64,000 bases of DNA from Peribacillus simplex (GCF_001578185.1 NZ_CP011008.1:1516001-1580000), one strand, 5' to 3'. Positions 44,749 through 55,692 are shown, numbered from the stretch's first letter. Numbers and translations: made by a program. The notes: generated from the sequence alone by a model not told the origin.

Positions 44749-45576
44749 ATGAAAGAGCCATTTGTTTTAATAAAAGACCAATATATGCTCATTGACAGCT
44801 GGAGACAACAAAATCTCCAGCTCGTAGCGGGCTTCACCACAAAGAATGGGGGAGTCAGTTCAGGGGATTTCCAAACATTGAATACCGGTTTTCATGTCAA
44901 GGATAAGCTTGAAGATGTCCAGGGAAACCGCAGGATTTTAGCCGATAAGCTGTTGTTTCCGCTTAATGAATGGGTAGGGGCCGAGCAGACGCATGAAACG
45001 AAAATCCATCATGTTACCGAACGCGATGGCGGGAGGGGTTCAATGGATTATGATTCAGCCTTTAAGGCAACTGACGGATTCTATACGAAGGATCAAAATG
45101 TTTTATTGACTCTTTGCTATGCGGACTGTGTGCCTTTATACTTTCTTGCTCCGGCACATGGTTTGATTGGGGTGGCACATGCCGGCTGGAAGGGTACCGT
45201 TAATGGAATTGCACGAAAAATGGTTGAGGCATGGCTAAATGAGGGTATAAAGGCAACGGAGATATTTGCTGTTATTGGGCCGTCGATTTGTTCTAAGTGC
45301 TATGTAGTTGATGCTAAAGTCATCGATTTAGTGCAGAATTTGCTGGTAGATAATGACGAAAAGCCCTATAATTTAATCAGTGAAGGACAATATCGATTGG
45401 ATCTTAAGCAACTTAATGCATTGATTCTTCAAAAATCAGGAATTCCAAAAAGTCAGATCGACGTTTCATCATACTGTACAAGCTGTGATCATGAATTGTT
45501 TTTTTCACATCGCCGCGATAACGGAAAGACAGGTAGATTGATGAGTTTTATCGGTTGGAAGGAGGATTTAGGGTAA
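44749..45576 (+). CDS. ylmD: Multicopper-polyphenol-oxidase/purine nucleoside phosphorylase family protein YlmD
   Basis: A 275-residue protein of the YfiH/YlmD (DUF152, laccase domain) family. Metal and active-site motifs: AEQTHETKIHHV, LCYADCVPLYF, VAHAGWKGT and the C-terminal SSYCTSCDHELFFSHRRD. Recent family members act as zinc purine nucleoside phosphorylases or adenosine deaminases; older annotation calls them polyphenol oxidases. AAGAGGTTAAAGG precedes the ATG. It is tightly linked to ylmE. Confidence 0.9.
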   Translation: MKEPFVLIKDQYMLIDSWRQQNLQLVAGFTTKNGGVSSGDFQTLNTGFHVKDKLEDVQGNRRILADKLLFPLNEWVGAEQTHETKIHHVTERDGGRGSMDYDSAFKATDGFYTKDQNVLLTLCYADCVPLYFLAPAHGLIGVAHAGWKGTVNGIARKMVEAWLNEGIKATEIFAVIGPSICSKCYVVDAKVIDLVQNLLVDNDEKPYNLISEGQYRLDLKQLNALILQKSGIPKSQIDVSSYCTSCDHELFFSHRRDNGKTGRLMSFIGWKEDLG

Positions 45577-45578
45577 CA

Positions 45579-46250
45579 GTGAAAGTAGTGGACAATTTAA
45601 AAAACATCGAAGAAAAAATAAATATAGCATGTGAAAATAGTGGCAGGGACCGTGAAGGTATAAAATTAATCGCAGTGACAAAATATGTTTCGGTCGAGAG
45701 AGCAAAGGAAGCATTGGAAGCGGGAATAAGCGATTTGGGTGAAAACCGTGACGAAGGGCTATTGAATAAATATGAAGTGCTGAAGGACAAGCCCAACTGG
45801 CATTATATTGGCTCCATGCAAACACGCAAAGTAAAAAATGTCATCGATAAAATTGCGTATATCCATTCATTGGATCGCATTTCTTTGGCAGAAGAAATTC
45901 AAAAACGTGCAAATGAGCCGATAAACTGTTTAGTGCAGGTGAACGTTTCAGGTGAAGAATCAAAACATGGCTTGAATCCTGAAGCGACAATGGATTTCAT
46001 AAAAGGGTTATCTCATTTTGATAAGGTGAATGTTGCAGGATTGATGACGATGGCTCCATTGACTGATGATCAACAGGTTTTGCGGGAGTGCTTCCGGAAA
46101 CTAAAGGGCATCCAGGCGGAGATACAAAATGCCGGTTTGAAGCATGCTCCCTGCACTGAATTGTCCATGGGGATGTCCAATGATTTCATGATTGCCATTG
46201 AGGAAGGCGCTACAATGATTAGGATTGGTACTGCACTTGTAGGCGAATAA
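45579..46250 (+). CDS. ylmE: PLP-binding protein YlmE (YggS family)
   Basis: A 223-residue protein with the alanine-racemase-like TIM barrel of the YggS/PLPHP family. The PLP lysine is in LIAVTKYVS; GENRDE, WHYIGSMQTRK, HSLDR, SKHGL, GLMTMAPLT and ELSMGMSNDF are all family signatures. GTG 45579 (MKVVDNLKNIEEKIN) is chosen by homology, with AAGGAGGA about 10 bases upstream. The family maintains pyridoxal phosphate and amino acid balance. It lies two bases after ylmD and upstream of sepF, as in most Firmicutes. Confidence 0.93.
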   Translation: MKVVDNLKNIEEKINIACENSGRDREGIKLIAVTKYVSVERAKEALEAGISDLGENRDEGLLNKYEVLKDKPNWHYIGSMQTRKVKNVIDKIAYIHSLDRISLAEEIQKRANEPINCLVQVNVSGEESKHGLNPEATMDFIKGLSHFDKVNVAGLMTMAPLTDDQQVLRECFRKLKGIQAEIQNAGLKHAPCTELSMGMSNDFMIAIEEGATMIRIGTALVGE

Positions 46251-46271
46251 TTTTAAGGAGGTACGCTATAG

Positions 46272-46736
46272 ATGTCATTCGTATCAAAATTTAAATCTTA
46301 TTTCGCGCTGGATGATGAGTATGAGTACAAGGATGAAGAGTTGGAAGAAGAGGAGGCTGAACCTAAAGCCGTGAAGTCAGCTAAACAACAGCAGCCCGCT
46401 TCTGCAGGGAATAATACCAATCAGAATATCGTAAGTTTGCAAAGCGTACAGAAATCTTCTAAAGTAGTATTATTGGAGCCTCGAGCTTATGCAGAAGCCC
46501 AGGAGGTAGCTGACCATTTAAAAAATAGACGTGCAGTAGTTGTGAACCTTCAACGAATCCAGCATGATCAAGGAAAGCGAATCATCGATTTTCTAAGTGG
46601 GACTGTCTATGCAATCAGCGGGGACATCCAAAAAATCGGAACAGATATATTCTTATGTACCCCGGACAACGTCGATGTTTCCGGTAATATTACCGGCTTC
46701 GCCGCCGATGAGGAGTACGAAGAAGCGAGGTGGTAA
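46272..46736 (+). CDS. sepF: Cell division protein SepF
   Basis: A 154-residue protein: N-terminal amphipathic membrane-binding helix ([13 protein letters not shown]), acidic and Gln-rich linker (about 15-55) and the C-terminal SepF domain ([40 protein letters not shown]). It forms rings that bundle FtsZ filaments and tether them to the membrane. AAGGAGGTACG precedes the ATG. Confidence 0.97.
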   Translation: MSFVSKFKSYFALDDEYEYKDEELEEEEAEPKAVKSAKQQQPASAGNNTNQNIVSLQSVQKSSKVVLLEPRAYAEAQEVADHLKNRRAVVVNLQRIQHDQGKRIIDFLSGTVYAISGDIQKIGTDIFLCTPDNVDVSGNITGFAADEEYEEARW

Positions 46737-46742
46737 TGGTTA

Positions 46743-47009
46743 ATGGGTTTAGTGCTTCAAGGTTTATATTATTTAATTGAAATTTATTCAATGGCATTAA
46801 TCGTTTACATATTGATGTCATGGTTCCCCAACGCAAGGGAGACATCGATTGGTCAATTCCTGGAAAAGATTTGCGAACCGTATTTAGAACCGTTCAGAAA
46901 GTTCATACCGCCACTTGGCATGATTGATCTTTCACCGCTTGTGGCCCTGCTGGTGCTTAACTTTGCCAGCGGTTATGGAATCTATTACCTACAGACTTTA
47001 ATAGGATGA
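46743..47009 (+). CDS. ylmG: YggT family membrane protein YlmG
   Basis: An 88-residue protein with two membrane segments (about 5-25 and 65-85) and the YggT signature [33 protein letters not shown] lies upstream and it begins six bases after sepF. The family affects membrane protein complexes and division-site placement; details are unclear. Confidence 0.93.
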   Translation: MGLVLQGLYYLIEIYSMALIVYILMSWFPNARETSIGQFLEKICEPYLEPFRKFIPPLGMIDLSPLVALLVLNFASGYGIYYLQTLIG

Positions 47010-47038
47010 TCAACAACAATTAACCTGACATGCATATT

Positions 47039-47070
47039 ACTACACAGTCGGAAAATTTCCGCTGTGTAGT
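47039..47070 (+). repeat. Long near-perfect hairpin between ylmG and ylmH
   Basis: ACTACACAG (47039-47047) and CGGAAA (47049-47054) pair with TTTCCG (47056-47061) and CTGTGTAGT (47062-47070): 15 pairs, one bulged T, one-base apex. There is no T run after it, so it is not a standard terminator. Confidence 0.75.
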
Positions 47071-47144
47071 AGCAACGAAGAACAATTTAATCAATTCCTT
47101 ATGATCGACCATTAATTTGATAACTAAGGAGCATTTATTCAATC

Positions 47145-47918
47145 ATGAGTATTTATCAGCATTTCAGGCCGGAGGAAAAAGATTTTATTGATCAGGCAAT
47201 GAATTGGATCGATCAGGTCAAGAATTCCTACGCTCCGAAACTATCTGATTTTCTTGATCCGCGCCAGCAGGAAATCCTTACTTCCTTATTAGGGAATGAT
47301 CCGGATGCAAAACTGCAATTTAATGGCGGGAGCGATTTCGTAGAGCGAAAGCGTGTGCTCATTTACCCTGATTATTACTCTCCTGAACCATCGGATTTCA
47401 ATATCTCCTTATACGATATCTCCTATCCAAAAAAGTTTGTTACGCTTGAACATAGGCAAATACTTGGAACCTTGATGTCACTAGGGGTAAAACGTGAAAA
47501 ATTTGGTGATATAATAGTGACGGAGGAGCATATTCAATTTATCGCTGCCGGAGAGATGGATTTATACCTCACAGGAAACCTGGAAAAAATAGGTAGCGCT
47601 TCCGTTTCAATCAAAAGGCTTCCAATCGAGAATATCATCCAAGTTAATGAAAAATGGGAAGAGCAAGTCACCACAGTCAGTTCCCTTAGGCTTGACAGTG
47701 TCCTATCGTCCGTCCTGAATATGTCCCGTCAAAAAACCCAGGCCTTGATAACATCAGGAAAAGTAAAGGTTAATTTCAAGCAAACGGAAAACGTCTCGGA
47801 AGAATGCCGTGAGGGTGATACACTTTCAATCAGAGGTTTTGGCAGATGTAAAATAGCTTCAATTGATGGGAAAACCAAGAAGGATAAGTGGAGAATCTCG
47901 TTAGGCAGACAAAAATAA
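47145..47918 (+). CDS. ylmH: S4-domain RNA-binding protein YlmH
   Basis: A 257-residue protein: N-terminal YlmH domain (SIYQHFRPEEKDFIDQ, LLGNDPDAKLQFNGG) and a C-terminal S4 RNA-binding domain (LRLDSVLSSVLNMSRQKTQALITSGKVKVN). YlmH helps rescue stalled ribosome-nascent chain complexes on the 50S subunit. AAGGAG lies 13 bases before the ATG, longer than usual, but no better in-frame start exists. It is between ylmG and divIVA, as in B. subtilis. Confidence 0.95.
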   Translation: MSIYQHFRPEEKDFIDQAMNWIDQVKNSYAPKLSDFLDPRQQEILTSLLGNDPDAKLQFNGGSDFVERKRVLIYPDYYSPEPSDFNISLYDISYPKKFVTLEHRQILGTLMSLGVKREKFGDIIVTEEHIQFIAAGEMDLYLTGNLEKIGSASVSIKRLPIENIIQVNEKWEEQVTTVSSLRLDSVLSSVLNMSRQKTQALITSGKVKVNFKQTENVSEECREGDTLSIRGFGRCKIASIDGKTKKDKWRISLGRQK

Positions 47919-48003
47919 TTCAATATCAAGCAGGATTCATACATTTATTGTCGAATATAGAGTTTTAACATACTAGAGTAGAAACCGTTCTGGAGGTGCC
48001 GTA

Positions 48004-48519
48004 ATGCCCTTAACCCCGATAGATATACATAACAAGGAATTTAACAAAGTATTTCGAGGGTATGATGAAGATGAAGTAAATGAATTTCTCGATCAGGTCA
48101 TTAAGGATTATGAATTGATTTTGAGAGAGAAGAAAGAACTTGAGGATAAGCTGAACGAGACTTATGATCGTTTGGGACATTTTACGACAATCGAGGGTAC
48201 ACTTAATAAGTCGATTATTGTCGCACAAGAGGCAGCCGAAGAATTAAGGCGCAATGCCCAAAAAGAAGCGAAACTGATCATAAAGGAAGCAGAGAAAAAT
48301 GCGGACCGGATCGTCAATGAGTCACTTGTGAAAGCAAGGAAAATAGCGATGGATATCGAAGATTTGAAAAAGCAATCCAAAGTATTCCGGACACGTTTTA
48401 AAATGCTTGTCGGAGCGCAGCTGGATTTGCTGGACAATGACGATTGGGACCATCTGCTGGATTATGAAGTAGATGCGACTGAAATAGAATTAAATGAGAA
48501 AGTGGAAGAGGAAATTTAA
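48004..48519 (+). CDS. divIVA: Septum-site and pole protein DivIVA
   Basis: A 171-residue coiled-coil protein. The N-terminal lipid-binding domain MPLTPIDIHNKEFNKVF, then RGYDEDEVNEFLDQVIKDY, is typical; the rest is two long coiled coils (about 30-60 and 70-145) and an acidic tail. It senses negative membrane curvature at septa and poles and places MinJ, RacA and other proteins. TGGAGGTGCC precedes the ATG. Confidence 0.97.
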   Translation: MPLTPIDIHNKEFNKVFRGYDEDEVNEFLDQVIKDYELILREKKELEDKLNETYDRLGHFTTIEGTLNKSIIVAQEAAEELRRNAQKEAKLIIKEAEKNADRIVNESLVKARKIAMDIEDLKKQSKVFRTRFKMLVGAQLDLLDNDDWDHLLDYEVDATEIELNEKVEEEI

Positions 48520-48527
48520 ACGATTCC

Positions 48528-48557
48528 TTGACTTTGAACACTTTTTTCGCATATAAT
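48528..48557 (+). promoter_or_regulatory. SigA promoter for the ileS T-box transcript
   Basis: TTGACT (48528-48533), 18 bases, TATAAT (48552-48557), starting only 8 bases after the divIVA stop. Confidence 0.8.
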
Positions 48558-48579
48558 TTTTTAACAATACTATTCATTA

Positions 48580-48850
48580 TGACATTAGACGATGACAGGG
48601 AAAGTAAATTCTTCACACACTTATTTTTAGCGAACCGGGGATGGTGAAAGCCCGGAATAAGCGAAGATATTGAAGATCACCCTTGAGTTCTGAGTTGAAC
48701 CTGCTTTTGCAGAAAGTAAATGAAGCGTTTCATTCACGTTACGAATGCTCGAGAGGTTGGATTCACTTTGTGAATCTTTCTAACCAGGGTGGTACCGCGG
48801 GAAGCAAAGCTTTCTCGTCCCTTTTTTAGGGATGAGGGGGCTTTTTATTT
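48580..48850 (+). promoter_or_regulatory. T-box riboswitch, isoleucine-specific, upstream of ileS
   Basis: The T-box sequence AGGGTGGTACCGCG is at 48786-48799. It is followed by a terminator stem (48809-48841, GCTTTCTCGTCCCT with AGGGATGAGGGGGC) and T run. In stem I, AGGG (48597-48600) plus AAAGTA pairs across to GAAG-ATC-A-CCCT, placing the specifier codon ATC (Ile) at 48676-48678. Uncharged tRNA-Ile would favour the antiterminator and raise ileS expression. Confidence 0.95.
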
Positions 48851-48912
48851 TGGCCGGATATCAAGTCATCGGTTCGAATGAATTTTTATAAAGATGGATG
48901 GAGGATTTTATA

Positions 48913-51681
48913 ATGGAATACAAAGATACCTTATTGATGCCTAAAACTGAATTTCCAATGCGGGGGAATTTACCGAAACGTGAGCCGGAAATCCAAGAAA
49001 AATGGAATGAAATGAACATCTATAAAAAAGTGCAAGAACAAACGGAAGGACGGCCTTTATTCATTTTGCATGATGGACCACCATATGCTAACGGCGATAT
49101 CCATATGGGCCATGCAATGAATAAGGTTTTAAAGGATTTCATTGTCCGTTTTAAATCGATGAGCGGTTTTCAAGCACCGTATGTACCTGGCTGGGATACG
49201 CATGGGTTGCCAATCGAAACGGCATTGACAAAAAAAGGCGTGAAACGGAAAGAAATGAGCGTTGCCGAATTCAGAAAGCTTTGTGAAGAATATGCTTACG
49301 TTCAGATTAACAATCAACGTGAGCAGTTTAAGAGAATTGGGGTCCGTGGTGATTGGGATAATCCTTATATCACATTAAAGCCTGAATATGAAGCACAGCA
49401 AATCAAGGTCTTCGGTGAAATGGCGAAAAAAGGCTATATTTATAAAGGAAAAAAACCTGTTTACTGGTCTCCATCAAGTGAATCGGCCCTTGCCGAAGCT
49501 GAAATTGAGTATCAAGACAAACGTTCTGCATCGATCTATGTTGCTTTTGAAGTCACAGATGGCAAAGGTGTAATCGAAGAAGGCGTAAAGATCATCATCT
49601 GGACAACAACTCCTTGGACGATCCCGGCTAACCTTGGTATCTCATTGCATCCGCAATTAAATTACGTAGTAGTGGCTGTCGAAAATGAAAAATTCTTAAT
49701 TGCCGAAGCGCTACTTGAATCGGTTACAGAAACTTTAGGCTGGGATAACCCGTCTATCTTGAAAACAGTAAAAGGGAGCGAGTTGGACCGCGCTGTTGCC
49801 AAACATCCTCTTTATGACCGCGAATCTTTAGTGATGTTGGGTGAGCACGTAACAACTGAAGCTGGTACGGGTTGTGTTCATACTGCACCTGGACATGGTG
49901 AAGATGACTTTATCATTGGGCAAAAATACGGCTTGGACGTACTTTGTCCTGTAGATGAAAAAGGGGTCATGACGGAAGAGGCAGGAGAATTTGCTGGATT
50001 ATTTTATGATCAAGCTAATAAACCAATTACTGAAAAATTAACAGAAGCAGGCGCGTTATTGAACTTGACGTTCATTACACACTCTTATCCACATGACTGG
50101 CGGACGAAGAAACCAACGATCTTCCGTGCAACGGCACAATGGTTCGCCTCAATCAAAGACTTCCGCAGTGAACTTCTGGAAGCAATTGAAGAAACAAAAT
50201 GGGTACCCGCTTGGGGTGAAACGCGCCTATTCAATATGGTCCGTGACCGCGGGGATTGGTGTATTTCCCGTCAACGTGCATGGGGCGTGCCAATTCCAGT
50301 CATTTATGCAGAAAATGGCGAGCCGATCATTACGGATGAAACCATCAACCATATTTCAAACCTATTCCGCGAACACGGTTCAAACATCTGGTTTGAGCGT
50401 GAAGCGAAAGATCTTCTGCCTGAAGGCTATACACATGAAGGCAGCCCGAATGGTATCTTTACGAAAGAAACGGATATCATGGATGTATGGTTCGACTCCG
50501 GTTCTTCTCATCAGGCGGTACTTGAAGAAAGAGACGACCTGCAGCGGCCTGCTGATCTTTATTTAGAAGGTTCCGATCAATACCGCGGCTGGTTTAACTC
50601 ATCACTTTCAACAAGTGTTGCGGTCACAGGCAAAGCGCCATATAAAGGCGTGCTGAGCCACGGGTTCGCATTGGATGGCGAAGGTCGTAAAATGAGTAAG
50701 TCGATTGGGAACGTCGTCCTGCCATCTAAGGTCATGAACCAACTTGGTGCAGATATTTTACGCCTTTGGGTTGCTTCGGTGGATTACCAATCGGATGTCA
50801 GGGTTTCCGATCCTATTTTAAAACAAGTTTCTGAAGTGTACCGGAAAATCCGTAATACATTCCGCTTCTTGTTAGGGAACTTGGATGGATTCAATCCAGA
50901 AACCGATAAAGTGGCAGTCCAAGAATTACCTGAAGTAGACCGTTACATGCTAGTTAAATTGAATAAGCTGATCACACAATCGAAGCTAAGTTATGAAAAT
51001 TATGAGTTTGCCACAATTTATAATATGGTCAATAATTTCTGCACACAGGATTTAAGTTCGTTCTACCTTGATTATGCGAAAGACATTCTTTATTGTGAAG
51101 CACCAAATGGAAAAGAGCGTTTGGCCATTCAAACGGTTCTTTACGAATCATTGGTCAGCTTAACGAAATTGGTGTCACCAATCCTCTCACATACAGCTGA
51201 TGAAGTATGGGCTTTCATTCCGGGAGTGACGGAAGAAAGTGTACAGTTGACATTGATGCCTAAGGAAATTTCCATCGATGATGCTGAAATCATTGAAGAA
51301 AAATGGACTGCGTTCATGAATGTCCGTGATAATGTGCTGAAAGCATTAGAAGAAGCCCGGAACCAAAAAGTCATCGGAAAATCACTGAACGCAAAAGTGA
51401 TGGTATATGTTAATGAAGAAACGAAGAATTTGCTCGATAGCATTAAGGAAAGCTTTGAACAGTTATTCATCGTTTCCGAATTTGAAATCGCTGGCAATGT
51501 TGCAAATGCCCCGGCAGAAGCGGTTAAACTAGAGGATATTGCGATCCTTGTCACAAAAGCAGAAGGTGAAACGTGTGAACGTTGCTGGAATGTTTCGAAA
51601 GAAGTAGGTCAAGTGGAAGAACATCCAACACTTTGCCCACGTTGTGCAACAGTCGTGAAGAAGCATTATGTGAATCAATAA
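48913..51681 (+). CDS. ileS: Isoleucyl-tRNA synthetase
   Basis: A 922-residue class I synthetase. ATG 48913 ([18 protein letters not shown]) has TGGAGGATT upstream. Signatures: HIGH-type [17 protein letters not shown], the CP1 editing domain ([28 protein letters not shown]), KMSKS, and a C-terminal zinc knuckle CERCWN and CPRC. It charges tRNA-Ile and edits valine. It is the bacterial IleS1 type. It is controlled by the T-box upstream and ends before a strong terminator. B. subtilis ylyA, between ileS and lspA there, is absent. Confidence 0.99.
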   Translation: MEYKDTLLMPKTEFPMRGNLPKREPEIQEKWNEMNIYKKVQEQTEGRPLFILHDGPPYANGDIHMGHAMNKVLKDFIVRFKSMSGFQAPYVPGWDTHGLPIETALTKKGVKRKEMSVAEFRKLCEEYAYVQINNQREQFKRIGVRGDWDNPYITLKPEYEAQQIKVFGEMAKKGYIYKGKKPVYWSPSSESALAEAEIEYQDKRSASIYVAFEVTDGKGVIEEGVKIIIWTTTPWTIPANLGISLHPQLNYVVVAVENEKFLIAEALLESVTETLGWDNPSILKTVKGSELDRAVAKHPLYDRESLVMLGEHVTTEAGTGCVHTAPGHGEDDFIIGQKYGLDVLCPVDEKGVMTEEAGEFAGLFYDQANKPITEKLTEAGALLNLTFITHSYPHDWRTKKPTIFRATAQWFASIKDFRSELLEAIEETKWVPAWGETRLFNMVRDRGDWCISRQRAWGVPIPVIYAENGEPIITDETINHISNLFREHGSNIWFEREAKDLLPEGYTHEGSPNGIFTKETDIMDVWFDSGSSHQAVLEERDDLQRPADLYLEGSDQYRGWFNSSLSTSVAVTGKAPYKGVLSHGFALDGEGRKMSKSIGNVVLPSKVMNQLGADILRLWVASVDYQSDVRVSDPILKQVSEVYRKIRNTFRFLLGNLDGFNPETDKVAVQELPEVDRYMLVKLNKLITQSKLSYENYEFATIYNMVNNFCTQDLSSFYLDYAKDILYCEAPNGKERLAIQTVLYESLVSLTKLVSPILSHTADEVWAFIPGVTEESVQLTLMPKEISIDDAEIIEEKWTAFMNVRDNVLKALEEARNQKVIGKSLNAKVMVYVNEETKNLLDSIKESFEQLFIVSEFEIAGNVANAPAEAVKLEDIAILVTKAEGETCERCWNVSKEVGQVEEHPTLCPRCATVVKKHYVNQ

Positions 51682-51692
51682 TTCCAAAAGGA

Positions 51693-51725
51693 AGGCCGGT
51701 CCCTTATGAAGGGACCGGCTTTTTT
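51693..51725 (+). terminator. Intrinsic terminator after ileS
   Basis: GCCGGTCCCTT (51695-51705) pairs perfectly with AAGGGACCGGC (51709-51719), then six T. Confidence 0.93.
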
Positions 51726-51858
51726 GTGGGAAATAGAACAGAAAGGGCTGTAAGCATCCTACATTAGGGAATGTTGACCTTTTCTTCATTATCCAGGTAT
51801 TATCCGTACTATAAAAAACAGACTTCTGTTTTTCGTATTAGTTATTATTTCTAGTTTA

Positions 51859-51867
51859 TGCTACAAT
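51859..51867 (+). promoter_or_regulatory. Extended -10 promoter for lspA
   Basis: TG (51859-51860), one base, TACAAT (51862-51867); no good -35. It lies 38 bases upstream of the lspA start. Confidence 0.5.
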
Positions 51868-51904
51868 TCAAAAGTGAAGATTTGATTAGTTTGGGGGAAA
51901 AAGT

Positions 51905-52375
51905 GTGTTTTATTATTTAATAGCCCTTTTGGTCATAGCTTTCGATCAGCTGACAAAATGGATGATTGTGCAAAAAATGGAGTACGGAGAAAGCATTGAA
52001 ATTATTGAAAACCTTCTATATATCACCTCGCATCGTAATCGTGGGGCAGCATGGGGAATTCTACAAGGTCAAATGTGGTTTTTCTACATCATCACCATCG
52101 CTGTCATTATTGGACTTGTCTATTATATTCAGAAGATGGCGAAGGAAAGCCGTTTGCTTGGAGTTGCACTTGCTCTCATGCTAGGCGGTGCGATTGGTAA
52201 TTTCATCGATCGTGTTGCTCGTCAGGAAGTAGTGGATTTCGTTCATACCTATATTTTCAGCTACAGTTTCCCGGTATTTAATGTTGCTGATGCTTCGCTT
52301 TCAATTGGTGTCGGATTGCTCGTGATTCATATGTTTTTAGAAGAAAAAAAAGCTAAGGAGAAAGATAATGGATAA
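51905..52375 (+). CDS. lspA: Lipoprotein signal peptidase (signal peptidase II)
   Basis: A 156-residue membrane protein with four segments. Catalytic Asp residues are D102 ([15 protein letters not shown]) and D129 ([11 protein letters not shown]); DQLTKW and NRGAAWGIL are also conserved. It cleaves lipoprotein signal peptides after lipid attachment, and would act on the lipoprotein encoded at 4488-4913. GTG start with GGGGGAAAA upstream. It overlaps the next gene by eight bases. Confidence 0.97.
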   Translation: MFYYLIALLVIAFDQLTKWMIVQKMEYGESIEIIENLLYITSHRNRGAAWGILQGQMWFFYIITIAVIIGLVYYIQKMAKESRLLGVALALMLGGAIGNFIDRVARQEVVDFVHTYIFSYSFPVFNVADASLSIGVGLLVIHMFLEEKKAKEKDNG

Positions 52376-53285
52376 AAGGTTATACAGCATCGATGAAACA
52401 CTAAAAGGAGTTAGGATTGATAAGGCTCTTTCCACTTTGAATGAGGAATGGTCACGTACTCAGGTCCAGCAATGGATTAAAGATGACCATGTTTTAGTAA
52501 ATGGCTCGGCTATAAAGACGAATTACAAAGCTATTCCTGGCGATACGATCGAAGTGACGATTCCTGAACTTGAGGAATTGGATGCAGTAGCAGAGGAAAT
52601 GAATTTGGATATCTATTATGAAGATGCTGATGTACTCGTGGTTAATAAACCGAGCGGTATGGTCGTCCACCCAGCACCTGGACATGTATCAGGCACGCTT
52701 GTAAATGGCTTGATGGCTCACTGCAACGATCTTTCTGGAATCAACGGTGTGATGCGACCTGGAATCGTCCATCGAATCGACAAAGATACATCAGGTCTAT
52801 TGATGGTTGCAAAAAATGATATGGCACATGAAAAACTTGTGCAGCAGCTTGTTGACAAAACGGTTACCCGTAAGTATCAAGCTGTAGTTCATGGAGTGAT
52901 CCCTCATGACTTCGGAACAATTGATGCACCGATCGGCCGGGATAAAAAGGATCGCCAAAGCATGACTGTCACAGATTCAAATTCCAAAAATGCTGTTACA
53001 CATTTCCGGGTCATTGAACGTTTCAATGACTTCACTTTGGTGGAATGCCAGCTTGAAACAGGCAGGACGCATCAAATCCGTGTTCACATGAAATACATTG
53101 GGTTCCCACTTGCCGGAGATCCGAAATATGGTCCGAAAAAGACCCTGAAATTAGATGGACAAGCATTGCACGCTGGTCTTCTGGGTTTCATTCATCCACG
53201 TACAAATGAGTATATGGAGTTCGAAGCTCCGATTCCGGAAGAGTTTGAAAATCTAATTAATCAATTGCGTAGAAGTAAGGATTGA
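52368..53285 (+). CDS. ylyB: RluD-family 23S rRNA pseudouridine synthase (YlyB)
   Basis: A 305-residue enzyme: N-terminal S4 domain ([21 protein letters not shown]) and pseudouridine synthase domain with catalytic Asp138 in [11 protein letters not shown], plus [17 protein letters not shown]. It probably modifies 23S rRNA uridines in helix 69, as RluD does. The ATG lies inside the lspA 3' end, after AAGGAGAAAG. Its stop codon overlaps the -35 box of the pyr promoter. Confidence 0.93.
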   Translation: MDKRLYSIDETLKGVRIDKALSTLNEEWSRTQVQQWIKDDHVLVNGSAIKTNYKAIPGDTIEVTIPELEELDAVAEEMNLDIYYEDADVLVVNKPSGMVVHPAPGHVSGTLVNGLMAHCNDLSGINGVMRPGIVHRIDKDTSGLLMVAKNDMAHEKLVQQLVDKTVTRKYQAVVHGVIPHDFGTIDAPIGRDKKDRQSMTVTDSNSKNAVTHFRVIERFNDFTLVECQLETGRTHQIRVHMKYIGFPLAGDPKYGPKKTLKLDGQALHAGLLGFIHPRTNEYMEFEAPIPEEFENLINQLRRSKD

Positions 53286-53310
53286 CAAATACGTTTTTCT
53301 GATATATTAT
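53282..53310 (+). promoter_or_regulatory. SigA promoter of the pyr operon
   Basis: TTGACA (53282-53287, 6 of 6), 17 bases, TATTAT (53305-53310, 5 of 6). The -35 overlaps the ylyB stop codon. Confidence 0.85.
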
Positions 53311-53330
53311 AATAACAACTTAATAAGAAC

Positions 53331-53436
53331 CTTTAACACAGTTCAGAGAGACTGAGAAGGAAACGGATGCGCAAATTGGGATAATTCTACCCATGGCGAT
53401 AAAATCCTCATGCCTTCTTGGCATGAGGATTTTTTA
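53331..53436 (+). promoter_or_regulatory. PyrR attenuator 1, upstream of pyrR
   Basis: The PyrR-binding stem is CCTT...CAGT with loop TCAGAGAG and ACTG...AAGG (53331-53360). The terminator is AATCCTCATGCC (53403-53414) with GGCATGAGGATT (53420-53431) plus T run. PyrR with UMP would hold the first stem and allow termination. Confidence 0.93.
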
Positions 53437-53460
53437 TTGAAGAAAACCAATCAGAAATAG

Positions 53461-54024
<564 letters not shown>

Positions 54025-54044
54025 ACAACATGAAAATTTCATAA

Positions 54045-54163
54045 CCCTTTTAAAGACAGTCCAGAGAGGCTGGCAAAGGGAGTCAATCGGGAGAGTTGTG
54101 TCTATGTATAGGCATTCCGCCTTCTGAGAAACCCTCTTTGTATAAACTGCAAAGAGGGTTTTT
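54045..54163 (+). promoter_or_regulatory. PyrR attenuator 2, between pyrR and pyrP
   Basis: PyrR-binding stem CCCTTT...CAG, loop TCCAGAGAGG, CTG...AAAGGG (54045-54080). Terminator AACCCTCTTTG (54130-54140) with CAAAGAGGGTT (54150-54160) plus T run. Confidence 0.95.
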
Positions 54164-54200
54164 GCAGTCTTGATGCAATTTTCATGAGGGGGATTCGGAA

Positions 54201-55490
54201 ATGGAAGAAACAAAAAGGGACATCGTACTGGATGTCGAGGACGTGCCAAAGGCTGGCCAGTGGATAACGTTAAGCATCCAGCATCTGTTCGCCATGTTCG
54301 GAGCAACGGTACTGGTTCCATTCTTGGTTGGGTTAAGCCCGGCGGTAGCACTGGTTTCAAGCGGATTAGGAACACTTTCATACTTATTGATTACCAAAGG
54401 TCAGATTCCTGCATATCTCGGTTCATCTTTTGCCTTCATTACGCCAATCATTGCGGCAAAGGCTTTAGGAGGACCGGAAGCGGCCATGATCGGCTGTTTT
54501 TCAGCAGGGTTCATATATGGGATAGTAGCTTTGATTATCCAAAAAGTAGGATTGCGCTGGCTAATGAATTTGCTTCCTCCGGTTGTGGTTGGCCCAGTTA
54601 TCATTGTAATCGGGTTAAGCCTCGCTGGAACGGCCGTGGACATGGCGATGTATGATCCGCAAAAAAATTACAGTGTCACTTATATTATAATAGCGCTAAT
54701 AACTTTAGCGGTAACCATCATCTGCAACGTGTTCTTTAAGGGGTTCATTAACTTGATTCCTATATTAATGGGAATAATAGTTGGCTACAGCTGTTCAGCA
54801 GTTGCGGGAATTATAGATTATGAACCAATTAAATCTGCACAATGGTGGGAAATGCCGAAATTCATGTTTCCTTATATAACCTATACACCGACCTTCTCAT
54901 GGGAAGTCATTGCGATCATGGTCCCTGTGGCCGTCGTCACTTTATCAGAACATATCGGGCACCAGATGGTACTGAGCAAAGTAGTCGGAAGGAATTTTTT
55001 GGAAAAGCCTGGTTTGCATCGCTCGATTTTAGGAGATGGGGCAGGAATCATGATTGGTTCCTTAATCGGTGGGCCACCGCTCACATCATACGGTGAAAAT
55101 ATTGGGGTCCTGACCATGACAAAGGCATTTAGTGTTTATATCATCGGGGGGGCAGCGTTAACTGCAATCATCTTTGGCTTTAACGGTAAGATTTCAGCAG
55201 TCATCAGCTCGATACCTACAGCAGTGATGGGCGGCATTTCCATCTTACTCTTCGGAATCATCGCATCAAGTGGCTTAAGGATGCTGATTGATAATAAGGT
55301 TGATTTTGACAAGAAAAGAAACCTGATGATAGCTTCAGTCATACTGGTGTTAGGAATCGGAGGCGCGTTTGTACAACTATCGAAAACAGTATCGCTTTCC
55401 GGCATGGCACTTTCAGCCATCGTCGGGATCCTTCTTAACTTGATTCTTCCGGACCGGGAAAAAATATCCGGAGACATCTTTGAAAAATAA
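54201..55490 (+). CDS. pyrP: Uracil permease PyrP
   Basis: A 429-residue NCS2 (nucleobase:cation symporter) transporter with about 14 membrane segments. Family motifs: QHLFAMFGATVLVPFLVG, YLGSSFAFI and the GPPLTSYGENIGVL signature. It takes up uracil by proton symport. GAGGGGGATTCGG precedes the ATG. It is second in the pyr operon and controlled by attenuator 2. Confidence 0.96.
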   Translation: MEETKRDIVLDVEDVPKAGQWITLSIQHLFAMFGATVLVPFLVGLSPAVALVSSGLGTLSYLLITKGQIPAYLGSSFAFITPIIAAKALGGPEAAMIGCFSAGFIYGIVALIIQKVGLRWLMNLLPPVVVGPVIIVIGLSLAGTAVDMAMYDPQKNYSVTYIIIALITLAVTIICNVFFKGFINLIPILMGIIVGYSCSAVAGIIDYEPIKSAQWWEMPKFMFPYITYTPTFSWEVIAIMVPVAVVTLSEHIGHQMVLSKVVGRNFLEKPGLHRSILGDGAGIMIGSLIGGPPLTSYGENIGVLTMTKAFSVYIIGGAALTAIIFGFNGKISAVISSIPTAVMGGISILLFGIIASSGLRMLIDNKVDFDKKRNLMIASVILVLGIGGAFVQLSKTVSLSGMALSAIVGILLNLILPDREKISGDIFEK

Positions 55491-55517
55491 GTGAAACTGC
55501 ATCAAAACAATAGATCA

Positions 55518-55657
55518 CCTTTTAAAAGAAGTCCAGAGAGGCTTAAAAGGGTGTTGCTATAAAGATGAATGAGAACGGGATAAAATGATGAACCATTCCT
55601 CGTACTCACAATTCTTTATGACCTACACCCTATCCTTAATGGCGGGGTGTTTTTTTA
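55518..55657 (+). promoter_or_regulatory. PyrR attenuator 3, between pyrP and pyrB
   Basis: PyrR-binding stem CCTTTT...AG, loop TCCAGAGAG, GCT...AAAAGG (55518-55550). Terminator ACACCC (55625-55630) with GGGGTGT (55644-55650), inner CC/GG, then seven T. Confidence 0.93.
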
Positions 55658-55692
55658 TCCCCCGCATCACAAATGTGAAGGGAGCAGGATCG

